Shown: positions 1-7,380 of the stretch, in pieces
Numbering within the stretch: position 1 is the stretch's first letter
How the letters are laid out: each line of letters begins with the position of its first letter
From: Brevundimonas sp. UBA7635
GTDB taxonomy: Bacteria > Pseudomonadota > Alphaproteobacteria > Caulobacterales > Caulobacteraceae
NCBI GenBank assembly: GCA_002483865.1
Contig: DLIT01000018.1
Span: forward strand, 1 to 7,380
Direction of reading: 5' to 3'
Length of the DNA: 7,380 nucleotides
Notes under the pieces: model-generated
Database searches by the model: none
Seen by the model: only the letters and a program-made list of their open reading frames with translations
Told to the model about the DNA's origin: nothing
Position numbers and translations under genes: made by a program

Positions 1-1
1 C

Positions 2-814
2 CGCGCCATCTCCCTGCCCGACCTGACGGCCCGCAAGGACGAGGTCGGCGGCCTGGCCCGCGCCCTGGAATCCATGACCGACACGATGTCGATGCGGATG
101 GACGCCATCGAGCGCTTTGCCGCCGATGTCTCGCACGAGATCAAGAACCCCCTGACATCGATCCGTTCGGCGCTGGAGACCCTGCCTCTGGTCAAGACGG
201 ACGAACAACGCGAACGACTGACCAATCTGCTGCAGCAGGACGTGCGACGCCTGGACCGGCTGATTACCGACATCGCCAATGCTTCGCGTCTGGATGCCGA
301 GTTGTCGCGCGACCGGCCCCGGATGCTGGATATCAACGAGCTTCTGGGCGACATCGTCAGCATTTATGAGGGCATGATCCGACCCGGCGAGGCGCGTGTC
401 AGGCTGACCGTGGATACCGACAACAGCCGCATGATCGGCCAGGACATCCCGCTGGGTTCGGTTTTCCGCAACCTGATCGATAACGCCCGCTCGTTCAGCC
501 CGCCTGATGGCGAGGTGCGGGTATTCCTGGACCGTGATGAAGCCCTGCCGGAGACGCCGCTACGCATCCGAGTCGAGGATGATGGCCCCGGCATCCCGCC
601 CGAGAACCTTGAGACCGTGTTCGAGCGTTTCTACACCTCGCGGCCCAAGGGCACGGCCTTTGGCAACAACTCTGGTCTGGGCCTGGCCATTGTGCGCCAG
701 ATCGTCGAGGCTCATGGTGGCGTGGTGAAGGCTGAAAACCGTGTTGGCCCCGACGGGCAGATCAGCGGTGCCCGCTTCATCGTCCACCTGCCAACCACCG
801 GGCGGCGGGCATGA
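2..814 (+). CDS. chvG: ChvG-type sensor histidine kinase, C-terminal part (partial, 5' end outside window)
   Basis: This is an inner-membrane two-component sensor kinase that would phosphorylate a ChvI-type response regulator. The reading frame is open from base 2, so the N-terminal membrane and sensor region lies outside the window. The 270 visible residues start in the end of a HAMP-like linker (about 1-35). The dimerisation/phosphoacceptor helix follows, with H box FAADVSHEIKNPL and phospho-His at residue 45 (codon 134-136). The ATPase domain has an N box (NLIDNA, 157-162), a G1 box (DDGPGIP, 193-199), an F box (FERFY) and a G2 box (NNSGLGLAI, 222-230). The N-box sequence running into RSFSP and the FGNNSGLGL lid resemble ChvG/ExoS kinases. 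The following genes (hprK, EIIA, HPr) are the usual alphaproteobacterial ChvG neighbours. An ATG at 74 lies inside the HAMP/His-helix junction and is not the real start. The stop overlaps the hprK start as ATGA, implying translational coupling. The kinase call is certain; the ChvG name rests on motifs and context. Confidence 0.88.
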   Translation, partial: RAISLPDLTARKDEVGGLARALESMTDTMSMRMDAIERFAADVSHEIKNPLTSIRSALETLPLVKTDEQRERLTNLLQQDVRRLDRLITDIANASRLDAELSRDRPRMLDINELLGDIVSIYEGMIRPGEARVRLTVDTDNSRMIGQDIPLGSVFRNLIDNARSFSPPDGEVRVFLDRDEALPETPLRIRVEDDGPGIPPENLETVFERFYTSRPKGTAFGNNSGLGLAIVRQIVEAHGGVVKAENRVGPDGQISGARFIVHLPTTGRRA

Positions 815-1251
815 ACCGGATCCAGCCGCTTCACGCCACCACCCTGGCTCGACTGCGGCCGGACGGGTGGCGTGGCGTGCTGATCCAGGGGCCGTCAGGG
901 GTGGGCAAGAGCGACCTGGCCCTGCGGCTGATGGCCTGCGGGTGGAGCCTGGTCGCCGACGACTGGACCCTGGTCTGGGCCAGCGCGGGTCATCTTTATG
1001 CCGCGCCGCCACCTTCGATCGCGGGCCGTATGGAGGTGCGCGGGGTCGGCGTCATGACCCTCCCCGCCAGTCAGCCGATCCGACCCTTGGCGCGGCTCAG
1101 CCTGGCCGTGACAGCCACCCAGGATCCGATCGAACGCCTGCCCGAACCGGCGCTGTGGCGACACCAGGGTGTGGCTATTACGCATCTGAAGCTTGATCCT
1201 CGGCCCGCTTCTGCCAATCTGGCGCTGGCTGCGGCTTTTGCCGCACTTTGA
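811..1251 (+). CDS. hprK: HPr kinase/phosphorylase, short alphaproteobacterial form
   Basis: HprK is a cytoplasmic enzyme that phosphorylates a regulatory serine of HPr with ATP and can reverse the reaction. The 146-residue protein is only the catalytic core; it lacks the N-terminal domain of Firmicute HprK, as is usual in alphaproteobacteria. A conserved His is seen at residue 8 (LHATT). The Walker A loop GPSGVGKS spans 27-34 and is followed by DLALRLM. The LVADD motif (47-51) carries the acidic catalytic pair, and MEVRGVGVM (74-82) matches the HprK signature in which E75 and the two glycines are conserved. The ATG overlaps the chvG stop (ATGA) and is preceded by a GGCGG stretch that could serve as ribosome binding site. 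Its presumed substrate, HPr, is encoded two genes downstream and carries the target serine. In alphaproteobacteria HprK is linked to PTS phosphorylation state and to ChvG/ChvI-type control; whether that holds here is inference. Confidence 0.93.
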   Translation: MNRIQPLHATTLARLRPDGWRGVLIQGPSGVGKSDLALRLMACGWSLVADDWTLVWASAGHLYAAPPPSIAGRMEVRGVGVMTLPASQPIRPLARLSLAVTATQDPIERLPEPALWRHQGVAITHLKLDPRPASANLALAAAFAAL

Positions 1252-1263
1252 TCCGGAGACGGC

Positions 1264-1365
1264 TTGCAATATGACACCCTGCTCTCTCACAGCGACGGCC
1301 GGGGTTTCTGCCGTCGCCTTCTGGACAGCAAGGCGGGACGTATCGTCGTGGTGAAGTCGTCATGA
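1264..1365 (+). CDS. possible 33-residue small ORF in the hprK-EIIA gap (TTG start)
   Basis: A short frame begins with TTG at 1264, five bases after a GGAG (1255-1258). It ends at TGA 1363-1365, which overlaps the EIIA ATG as ATGA, the same coupling style as the chvG/hprK and EIIA/ptsH junctions. It would read MQYDTLLSHSDG then GFCRRLLDSKAGRIVVVKSS. It lies in the same frame as hprK, directly after the hprK stop, so it could also be the relic of a longer hprK C-terminus or of a lost gene. I recognise no domain, and it does not resemble the P-loop or C-terminus of RapZ, which sits here in some relatives. It contains a strong hairpin. With so few codons, chance is a real alternative. Confidence 0.22.
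   Translation: MQYDTLLSHSDGRGFCRRLLDSKAGRIVVVKSS
1292..1317 (+). other. perfect 8-bp hairpin between hprK and EIIA
   Basis: GCGACGGC (1292-1299) and GCCGTCGC (1310-1317) are exact reverse complements around a 10-base loop, giving an all-GC-rich stem in the only real gap inside the operon. No T-run follows (CTTCTGG), so it is not a typical intrinsic terminator. It could act as an mRNA processing or stability element, or as an attenuator setting EIIA/HPr levels against ChvG/HprK. The structure is seen in the sequence; the role is inferred. Confidence 0.45.
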
Positions 1366-1766
1366 TCGGTCTGGTGATCGTAACCCACGGCGGACTTGCG
1401 TCCGAGTTCGTCTCGGCAATGGAGCACGTTGTCGGGCCACAGCGAGGCGTGGCCGCTATCTGTATCGGCCCCGACGATGACATGGAACGCCGCCGCCGCG
1501 ATATCGTCGATGCCGCCGCCGCCGTCGATGACGGCGATGGTGTCATCCTGCTGACCGACATGTTTGGGGGCACCCCGTCCAACCTGGCCATCTCGGTTAT
1601 GGAGCAGACCAAGGCCGAGGTCATTGCCGGACTGAACCTGCCCATGCTGATCAAGCTGGCCAGTGTCAGGGGCAGCGAAAGCCTGGAAACCAGCGTGGCT
1701 CATGCCCAGGACGCGGGCCGCAAATACATCTCGGTCGCCTCGTGGGTTTTGGCGGGGGACAAATGA
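1362..1766 (+). CDS. PTS EIIA component, mannose (EIIA-Man) family
   Basis: This is a cytoplasmic phosphocarrier that accepts phosphate from His-phosphorylated HPr. The 134-residue length fits a stand-alone EIIA-Man domain. The fold-typical start MIGLVIVTHGGLA places the phospho-accepting His at residue 9, and the family motif DMFGGTPSN (66-74) is intact. No EIIB, EIIC or EIID permease gene is nearby, so the protein probably has a regulatory rather than a transport role, as in the alphaproteobacterial regulatory PTS. The start ATG overlaps the stop of a possible small ORF, and GGTGA lies about ten bases upstream as a weak ribosome binding site. The stop overlaps the ptsH start as ATGA. Relatives are variously named manX, ptsM or EIIA, so I leave the symbol blank. 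The family assignment is firm; the target is unknown. Confidence 0.92.
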   Translation: MIGLVIVTHGGLASEFVSAMEHVVGPQRGVAAICIGPDDDMERRRRDIVDAAAAVDDGDGVILLTDMFGGTPSNLAISVMEQTKAEVIAGLNLPMLIKLASVRGSESLETSVAHAQDAGRKYISVASWVLAGDK

Positions 1767-2044
1767 GCCAACCGGAAGCCCGCACCACAGTGCGCATCTG
1801 TAACCAGCGCGGCCTGCACGCCCGGGCCTCGGCCAAGTTCGTCAAGCTGGCCTCCTCGTTCGAGTCCGAGGTCCACGTTTGCCGTGACGGCGTGCGCGTC
1901 GATGCCCGTTCCATCATGGGTCTGCTGATGCTGGGAGCCGGGATCGGCAGTGAAGTCGAGATTGATGCCGAGGGGCCTGATGCCGCAGAGGCTATTCATG
2001 CCCTGACCGAACTGGTTGAGGCCAGGTTCGACGAAGACCAATAG
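1763..2044 (+). CDS. ptsH: HPr phosphocarrier protein
   Basis: HPr is the small cytoplasmic protein that relays phosphate from EI to EIIA. The 93-residue sequence has the phosphorylation site GLHARAS with His at residue 19 and the regulatory serine at residue 50 in DARSIMGLLML. The 31-residue spacing equals that between His15 and Ser46 of Firmicute HPr. Both sites are intact, so the protein can be both a relay and a substrate of HprK, encoded two genes upstream. I chose ATG 1763 because it forms an ATGA overlap with EIIA, follows a GGCGGGGG stretch, and places the domain start about nine residues in. A GTG at 1742 would add an unsupported 7-residue glycine-rich leader. EI (ptsP or ptsI) is not in the window and must be elsewhere. 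This is the last gene of the operon. Confidence 0.95.
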   Translation: MSQPEARTTVRICNQRGLHARASAKFVKLASSFESEVHVCRDGVRVDARSIMGLLMLGAGIGSEVEIDAEGPDAAEAIHALTELVEARFDEDQ

Positions 2045-2048
2045 GCCA

Positions 2049-2074
2049 TACGCAGTAATTCTGTCGTTTGCGTA
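2049..2074 (+). other. inverted repeat just after ptsH
   Basis: TACGCA (2049-2054) and TGCGTA (2069-2074) are perfect 6-bp reverse complements separated by 14 bases, starting five bases after the ptsH stop. ATGTTT follows. It may be a weak terminator for the PTS operon or an operator for the receptor gene downstream; the stem is short and the T-run poor. Confidence 0.25.
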
Positions 2075-2096
2075 ATGTTTCGACCTAAATCATAAG
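2068..2096 (+). promoter_or_regulatory. weak promoter candidate for the TonB-dependent receptor
   Basis: The 118-bp gap between ptsH and the receptor is clearly more AT-rich than the flanking genes. TTGCGT (2068-2073, three of six matches to the -35 consensus) and CATAAG (2091-2096, four of six to the -10) are 17 bases apart. This would give a leader of about 60 nt. No good Shine-Dalgarno precedes the ATG at 2163. The rest of the gap shows nothing else I can name. The candidate is weak, but a separate promoter is expected because the receptor is not overlapped with ptsH. Confidence 0.22.
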
Positions 2097-2162
2097 TAAC
2101 TAGGGCCACCTGAAAGCAACTGTTAGCAGGGCGAGAACATCCCCTCGTACCGGACTGTCCTG

Positions 2163-4397
2163 ATGGCCTTCTTCAAGACCGCACTTCTGGCAGGCACCGC
2201 CTGCGCCCTGCTTGCTTCGCCTGTGCTAGCCCAGTCGGCCGAGGCCCAGCCTGAAAAGACCCAGTCCGCTGAAACGGCCGACGATGAGGAACAGGATGAA
2301 CCGGCCAATCAGGTCGAAGACATCGAGGTCCGCGCCACCTCTTCGGCACCACGTACCTCTATCGACTCCATCAGCTACAGCACGGCGGATGACCTTCAGG
2401 CATCCACCGGCACCCTCGCCGATGCCCTACGCAACATCCCTTCGGTCGAGGTTGATCCCGAGGGCAACCTGAGCCTGCGCGGCAACCCCAGCGTCACGGT
2501 TCTGGTCGATGGCCGCCCCTCTCCGATGTTCAACGGCCAGACCCGCGCCCAGGTCCTGCAGCAGATTCCAGCGGACCAGTACGAGCGCATCGAGGTCATG
2601 ACCAACCCCTCGGCCGCCCACAGCGCCGAAGGTTCGGGCGGGATCATCAATCTGATTTCCAAGCAGACCACCAAGGACGCCGCCCAGCAAACCATGCAGA
2701 TGGGCTCGGTGCGGGTGAATGTGGGTGAAGACCGCTATAATCTTGGCGTCAACTTCATGCGCAATGCGGGCAAGTTGACCCTGAGCGGCAATGCGGGCAT
2801 CCGCCACGATTCCTGGCGCCAGAAGAGCCAGGGCACCACGGAGTACTTCGGCTCGGCCACCCGCCCCGAGACGCAGGCCATCACCACGGGGGAAGCGTCC
2901 GGGACACAGGACAACTGGATGCTGGGTGGTAACGCCCAGTATCGCCTGTCAGACACCATGACCCTGAGCGGCAACCTCTTCTACGTCGATATTGCCAACC
3001 CCATCGACGTCAACAGCCAGTACGTCGAGCGCAATGGTGCCGGTACGGTCGTCAACGCCTATGACTATGACGGCGACGGTGAATGGGCCGGCCAGATTGG
3101 AGTGGCCTCGGTTGGCATGGTCAAGAACTTCGGCGAGACCGGCCATGAATGGTCCAACACCCTGAACCTGCACCGTATGCAGTCGCGCATGGGCACGGAC
3201 CTGGCCCAGCTGAACACAATCCCTGCCCGCCCGGTGAACTATGACCGGACGATCAACAAGGACCTGAACTACAACTGGACCCTGACCAGCGCCTATGTCC
3301 GGCCCATGGATAACGGCTCGAAGCTGCGCACCGGCTATGAGCTGAACTATACAGACCTGGACAAGGACACCCTGGCCTTCCAGGGCCCTGCCCTTGACAG
3401 TCTGACCATCGACCCGCGCACCACCAACCAGTTCGCGGTGCAACAGGCGGTTCATGCGCTCTACGCCACCTATGAACGCCCCTTCGGCGACGACTTCTCT
3501 GCCCAGTTCGGCCTGCGCGTCGAACAGACCGACCGCGAAGTGCAGCAGCTGACCAGCGGCCAGACCATCAGATGGAATGACCTGTCCCTCTATCCGACCC
3601 TGCACCTGTCCTATCAACTGAATGACCAGCAGTCCCTGCGCGGTAGCTATAGCCGCCGGATCGAGCGCCCGCGCCCGGACCAGCTGAATCCCTATCTGGT
3701 CCGCAACTCGGCCACCAGCTATTCGGTGGGCAACCCCTACCTGCGCCCGCAAGAGACCGACAGCTTTGAAATCATGTGGCAAAAGCGGGTCCGGCAGACC
3801 TTCTATCAGGCCACCCTCTTCTATCGCGACGCCGATGGTGCCTTCACCACGGTCACGTCGGAGCTGGAACCGGGCGTCTTCCTGAGCCGCCCCGAGAATC
3901 TTGGCAGCAGCCGCTCGATGGGTCTGGAACTGGTGGCCAATGGTGCCATCATGCCCAAGCTGCGCTATAATGCCAGCCTGACCTATGCCGACATCGAGAT
4001 TGACGCCACGGGCCTGCCCCAGTCGCGTGACCGCACGGGCGACAGCCTGTCAGGCCGTCTGACCCTCGATTGGCGTCCTACGGACCGGGACTTTCTGCAG
4101 GTCTCCGGGGTCTGGGCTGCCCGTCAGATCCAGGCCCAGGGCGAGACCGAGACCGAGCCCCTGTTCAACCTCGGCTACCGCCGCAAGCTCAACGAGGATT
4201 GGGCTTTTCAGGTCACAGCACGCGACCTGCTGGATGAATACGGCTCGAACTCGACCATCACCACGCCCGACTTCAGCCAGCAGAGCGCTCACACCTTTGG
4301 CGGCCGGTCTGTCTTTGTGGGCCTGACCTGGAACTTCGGCCAGGGTCCGCGCCGCGAAGAGCAATTCGACTTCAACGCGCCGTCCACGCCCCGCTAG
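2163..4397 (+). CDS. TonB-dependent outer-membrane receptor (OMP_b-brl_3 type)
   Basis: This is a 744-residue outer-membrane receptor that would import a bound ligand using TonB/ExbBD energy. Residues 1-23 form a signal peptide with a hydrophobic core and a V-L-A cleavage site before Q24. A Glu/Gln/Asp-rich linker (about 24-50) leads to a possible TonB box (IEVRA, 54-58). The plug domain (about 65-167) shows LADALRNIPSVEV, LSLRG, VLVDGRP, RIEVMTNPSA and GGIINLI. The rest is beta-barrel, with a family-typical stretch at about 494-535 (SYSRRIERPRPDQLNPYLV, then GNPYLRPQETDSFE) that suggests the OMP_b-brl_3 family. The last barrel strand ends in FVGLTWNF near residue 725, after which a 19-residue polar tail follows; classic TBDRs end on the aromatic residue. 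No N-terminal carboxypeptidase-regulatory-like or FecR-signalling domain is visible. The ATG is fixed by the signal peptide; an in-frame stop lies at 2124. The substrate is unknown. The gene follows a regulatory PTS operon but has its own gap and terminator. Confidence 0.9.
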   Translation: MAFFKTALLAGTACALLASPVLAQSAEAQPEKTQSAETADDEEQDEPANQVEDIEVRATSSAPRTSIDSISYSTADDLQASTGTLADALRNIPSVEVDPEGNLSLRGNPSVTVLVDGRPSPMFNGQTRAQVLQQIPADQYERIEVMTNPSAAHSAEGSGGIINLISKQTTKDAAQQTMQMGSVRVNVGEDRYNLGVNFMRNAGKLTLSGNAGIRHDSWRQKSQGTTEYFGSATRPETQAITTGEASGTQDNWMLGGNAQYRLSDTMTLSGNLFYVDIANPIDVNSQYVERNGAGTVVNAYDYDGDGEWAGQIGVASVGMVKNFGETGHEWSNTLNLHRMQSRMGTDLAQLNTIPARPVNYDRTINKDLNYNWTLTSAYVRPMDNGSKLRTGYELNYTDLDKDTLAFQGPALDSLTIDPRTTNQFAVQQAVHALYATYERPFGDDFSAQFGLRVEQTDREVQQLTSGQTIRWNDLSLYPTLHLSYQLNDQQSLRGSYSRRIERPRPDQLNPYLVRNSATSYSVGNPYLRPQETDSFEIMWQKRVRQTFYQATLFYRDADGAFTTVTSELEPGVFLSRPENLGSSRSMGLELVANGAIMPKLRYNASLTYADIEIDATGLPQSRDRTGDSLSGRLTLDWRPTDRDFLQVSGVWAARQIQAQGETETEPLFNLGYRRKLNEDWAFQVTARDLLDEYGSNSTITTPDFSQQSAHTFGGRSVFVGLTWNFGQGPRREEQFDFNAPSTPR

Positions 4398-4413
4398 GGC
4401 TGACGCTACATAT

Positions 4414-4450
4414 CAGGCCCATGCGCTTCTCGGCGTTTGGGCCTGTTATT
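4414..4450 (+). terminator. probable intrinsic terminator of the receptor gene
   Basis: CAGGCCCA (4414-4421) pairs perfectly with TGGGCCTG (4438-4445), beginning 17 bases after the receptor stop. After a T/T mismatch, four more pairs (4423-4426 with 4433-4436, one G-T wobble) close a six-base loop. The stem is followed by TTATT, a short T-rich tail. Position and structure fit a rho-independent terminator, with a somewhat weak tail. Confidence 0.6.
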
Positions 4451-4473
4451 GCGTTCGGGAACAAGGACGCAAT
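4448..4473. other. second inverted repeat in the convergent gap
   Basis: ATTGCGT (4448-4454) and ACGCAAT (4467-4473) are perfect reverse complements. Two inner pairs (T-G wobble, C-G) extend the stem to nine, around the loop GGGAACAA. It follows directly on the receptor terminator and shares its T-tail. It may be a back-up terminator, an RNA 3'-end stabiliser or a protein binding site. Confidence 0.35.
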
Positions 4474-4514
4474 CGTGCGACCCTGAAGACTTAAATCCGG
4501 TCATTGCTGCCCGC

Positions 4515-4550
4515 AAAAAGGGGTCAGTCCGAGCCGGACCGACCCCCTTT
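4515..4550 (-). terminator. intrinsic terminator of gyrB
   Basis: On the minus strand, 25 bases after the gyrB stop, GGGGTC and GACCCC arms (4541-4546 and 4520-4525 on plus) continue after one A/C mismatch into four further pairs (4527-4530 with 4536-4539) around a five-base loop. The second arm is followed on the minus strand by TTTTT (4519-4515). That is a classic rho-independent terminator. On the plus strand the hairpin ends in only TTT, so it could also stop read-through from the receptor side, less efficiently. Confidence 0.85.
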
Positions 4551-4574
4551 GCCTAAGAAGATGATGCGCGGACC

Positions 4575-7016
<2,442 letters not shown>

Positions 7017-7021
7017 TCAGG

Positions 7022-7035
7022 GTCCGCTGACGGAC
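7022..7035 (-). other. small hairpin in the gyrB leader
   Basis: GTCCG (7022-7026) and CGGAC (7031-7035) form a perfect 5-bp stem with a four-base loop. It ends 17 bases upstream of the gyrB ATG, next to where a ribosome binding site would be. It could modulate translation, or be chance, as the stem is short. Confidence 0.3.
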
Positions 7036-7098
7036 GGGGAAATGGCGGCCTTTCGACCGTCGTTATCGAGGCGCAATTCAGTGCAGCCCAACGTCAGC

Positions 7099-7104
7099 AA
7101 TATA
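7099..7104 (-). promoter_or_regulatory. candidate -10 element of the gyrB promoter
   Basis: On the minus strand this reads TATATT, five of six matches to TATAAT, in the most AT-rich patch of the recF-gyrB gap. It would place the start near 7092 and give a leader of roughly 88 nt. No good -35 hexamer is found 16-18 bases upstream, where the sequence is near GGCTTT. An AT-rich -10 with a poor -35 is known for some supercoiling-sensitive gyrase promoters, but that reading here is inference. Confidence 0.35.
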
Positions 7105-7113
7105 TAGGAATTT

Positions 7114-7138
7114 CGACAGAAAAAGCCACCTTTAGTCG
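7114..7138 (-). other. imperfect inverted repeat over the gyrB promoter region
   Basis: CGAC (7114-7117) and GTCG (7135-7138) flank AAAG/CTTT inner arms, with five A's at 7120-7124 that read as TTTTT on the minus strand. It lies just upstream of the candidate gyrB -10. It could be a weak recF terminator or an operator; the arms are short and interrupted. Confidence 0.18.
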
Positions 7139-7190
7139 CGGGTTCGGGGGCTGTCTGCCGGTCCTCCTCGCCTGCCGCCCCTCTACCTTA

Positions 7191-7247
7191 CCGCCCCCAT
7201 CCTCCGCTCCCGCTGCACCCGCGCGAGGTGACCAAGGATGGGAGCGG
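7191..7247. repeat. GC-rich inverted repeat with a competing arm downstream of recF
   Basis: CCGCCCCCATCC (7191-7202) and GGATGGGAGCGG (7236-7247) pair over 12 bases with one mismatch, a G-T wobble in RNA on the minus strand. The 33-base loop itself contains CCGCTCCC (7204-7211), which pairs perfectly with GGGAGCGG (7240-7247). The recF-side arm can therefore choose between two partners. No T-run follows on the minus strand, so it is not a standard terminator. It starts seven bases after the recF stop and may be a 3'-end structure of the recF mRNA. Confidence 0.45.
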
Positions 7248-7253
7248 CCAACC

Positions 7254-7380
7254 TCAGCCGAAATGGCCGCCCGGCCGGACCTCGACGAACTGGGCGCGGC
7301 CTTCCAGAGCCTCGAAGAGAGCCCGCTCAGTCCCGGTCATGAAGGCCTGCAGGTCCAGGGCCTCGATCTCGTCGAACAGG
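7254..7380 (-). CDS. recF: RecF, C-terminal end (partial, 5' end outside window)
   Basis: RecF is an SMC-like ATPase that helps load RecA at gaps and stalled forks. Only the last 41 codons are present, on the minus strand from 7379 to the TGA at 7254-7256. They read LFDEIEALDLQAFMTGT, then ERALFEALEGRAQFVEVRPGG and HFG. The LFDEI-x5-QAFMTGTE-x-LF pattern matches the RecF C-terminus, where the conserved aspartate follows the ABC-type signature and a TGT motif is typical. Its place directly upstream of gyrB is the conserved dnaN-recF-gyrB order and supports the call. The ATPase Walker motifs lie outside the window. Confidence 0.88.
   Translation of the reverse strand, partial: LFDEIEALDLQAFMTGTERALFEALEGRAQFVEVRPGGHFG

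Noticed and set aside
560..1012. 150-codon minus-strand frame across the chvG/hprK junction
   Set aside because: It is antisense to the conserved ChvG G boxes and the HprK Walker A; low-complexity Arg/Pro-rich product.
1271..1354. ATG-start 27-residue frame in the hprK-EIIA gap
   Set aside because: It has no ribosome binding site at the right distance, does not couple to EIIA and competes with the better-placed TTG frame.
1178..1703. overlapping minus-strand frames opposite the hprK-EIIA gap and EIIA
   Set aside because: They run through the coding strand of EIIA with no motif or ribosome binding site; they do not explain the gap.
1742..1762. GTG start giving HPr a 7-residue extension
   Set aside because: The ATG at 1763 has the operon's typical ATGA overlap and fits the HPr length.
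2949..3782. 277-codon open frame antisense to the receptor gene
   Set aside because: It lies wholly inside the receptor coding region, with no recognisable domain or start context; a codon-bias shadow.
7191..7247. intrinsic terminator for recF
   Set aside because: The arms are long, but no T-run follows on the minus strand.

Overview
The window comes from a GC-rich alphaproteobacterium. A ChvG-type kinase followed by a short HPr kinase, a mannose-family EIIA and HPr is an alphaproteobacterial arrangement. Together with a large TonB-dependent receptor and recF-gyrB, it points to Caulobacterales, with Brevundimonas as my best guess. That guess rests on protein style and gene order only; no search was run.

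Plus strand, 1-2044: a tightly packed signalling operon. It holds the C-terminal part of a ChvG-like sensor histidine kinase (cut by the window edge), hprK, a mannose-family PTS EIIA, and ptsH (HPr). The chvG/hprK and EIIA/ptsH junctions are ATGA stop-start overlaps. The hprK-EIIA junction instead has a 110-bp gap with a strong hairpin and a possible small TTG-start ORF that also ends in an ATGA overlap. No sugar permease (EIIB/C/D), EI or rapZ is present, so this looks like a regulatory PTS. HprK would phosphorylate HPr on a serine, and the histidine phosphorelay would pass through HPr and EIIA.

Plus strand, 2045-4397: a 118-bp AT-richer gap with weak promoter-like elements, then a 744-aa TonB-dependent outer-membrane receptor of the OMP_b-brl_3 type. 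It has a clear signal peptide and plug domain and a polar tail after the last barrel strand. Its substrate cannot be read from the sequence.

4398-4574: a convergent intergenic region with three hairpins. One is a likely terminator for the receptor, one is an extra palindrome, and one is a classic T-tailed terminator for gyrB.

Minus strand, 4575-7380: a complete gyrB (809 aa) and, upstream of it, the last 41 codons of recF, which runs off the window end. The 249-bp recF-gyrB gap holds the presumed gyrB promoter, a hairpin in its leader and a larger GC-rich inverted repeat. The recF-gyrB order is the conserved replication-origin-proximal arrangement.

Nothing here is clearly a new system. The points most worth a second look are the hprK-EIIA gap, the alternative hairpins upstream of gyrB, and the receptor lying directly behind a regulatory PTS operon.
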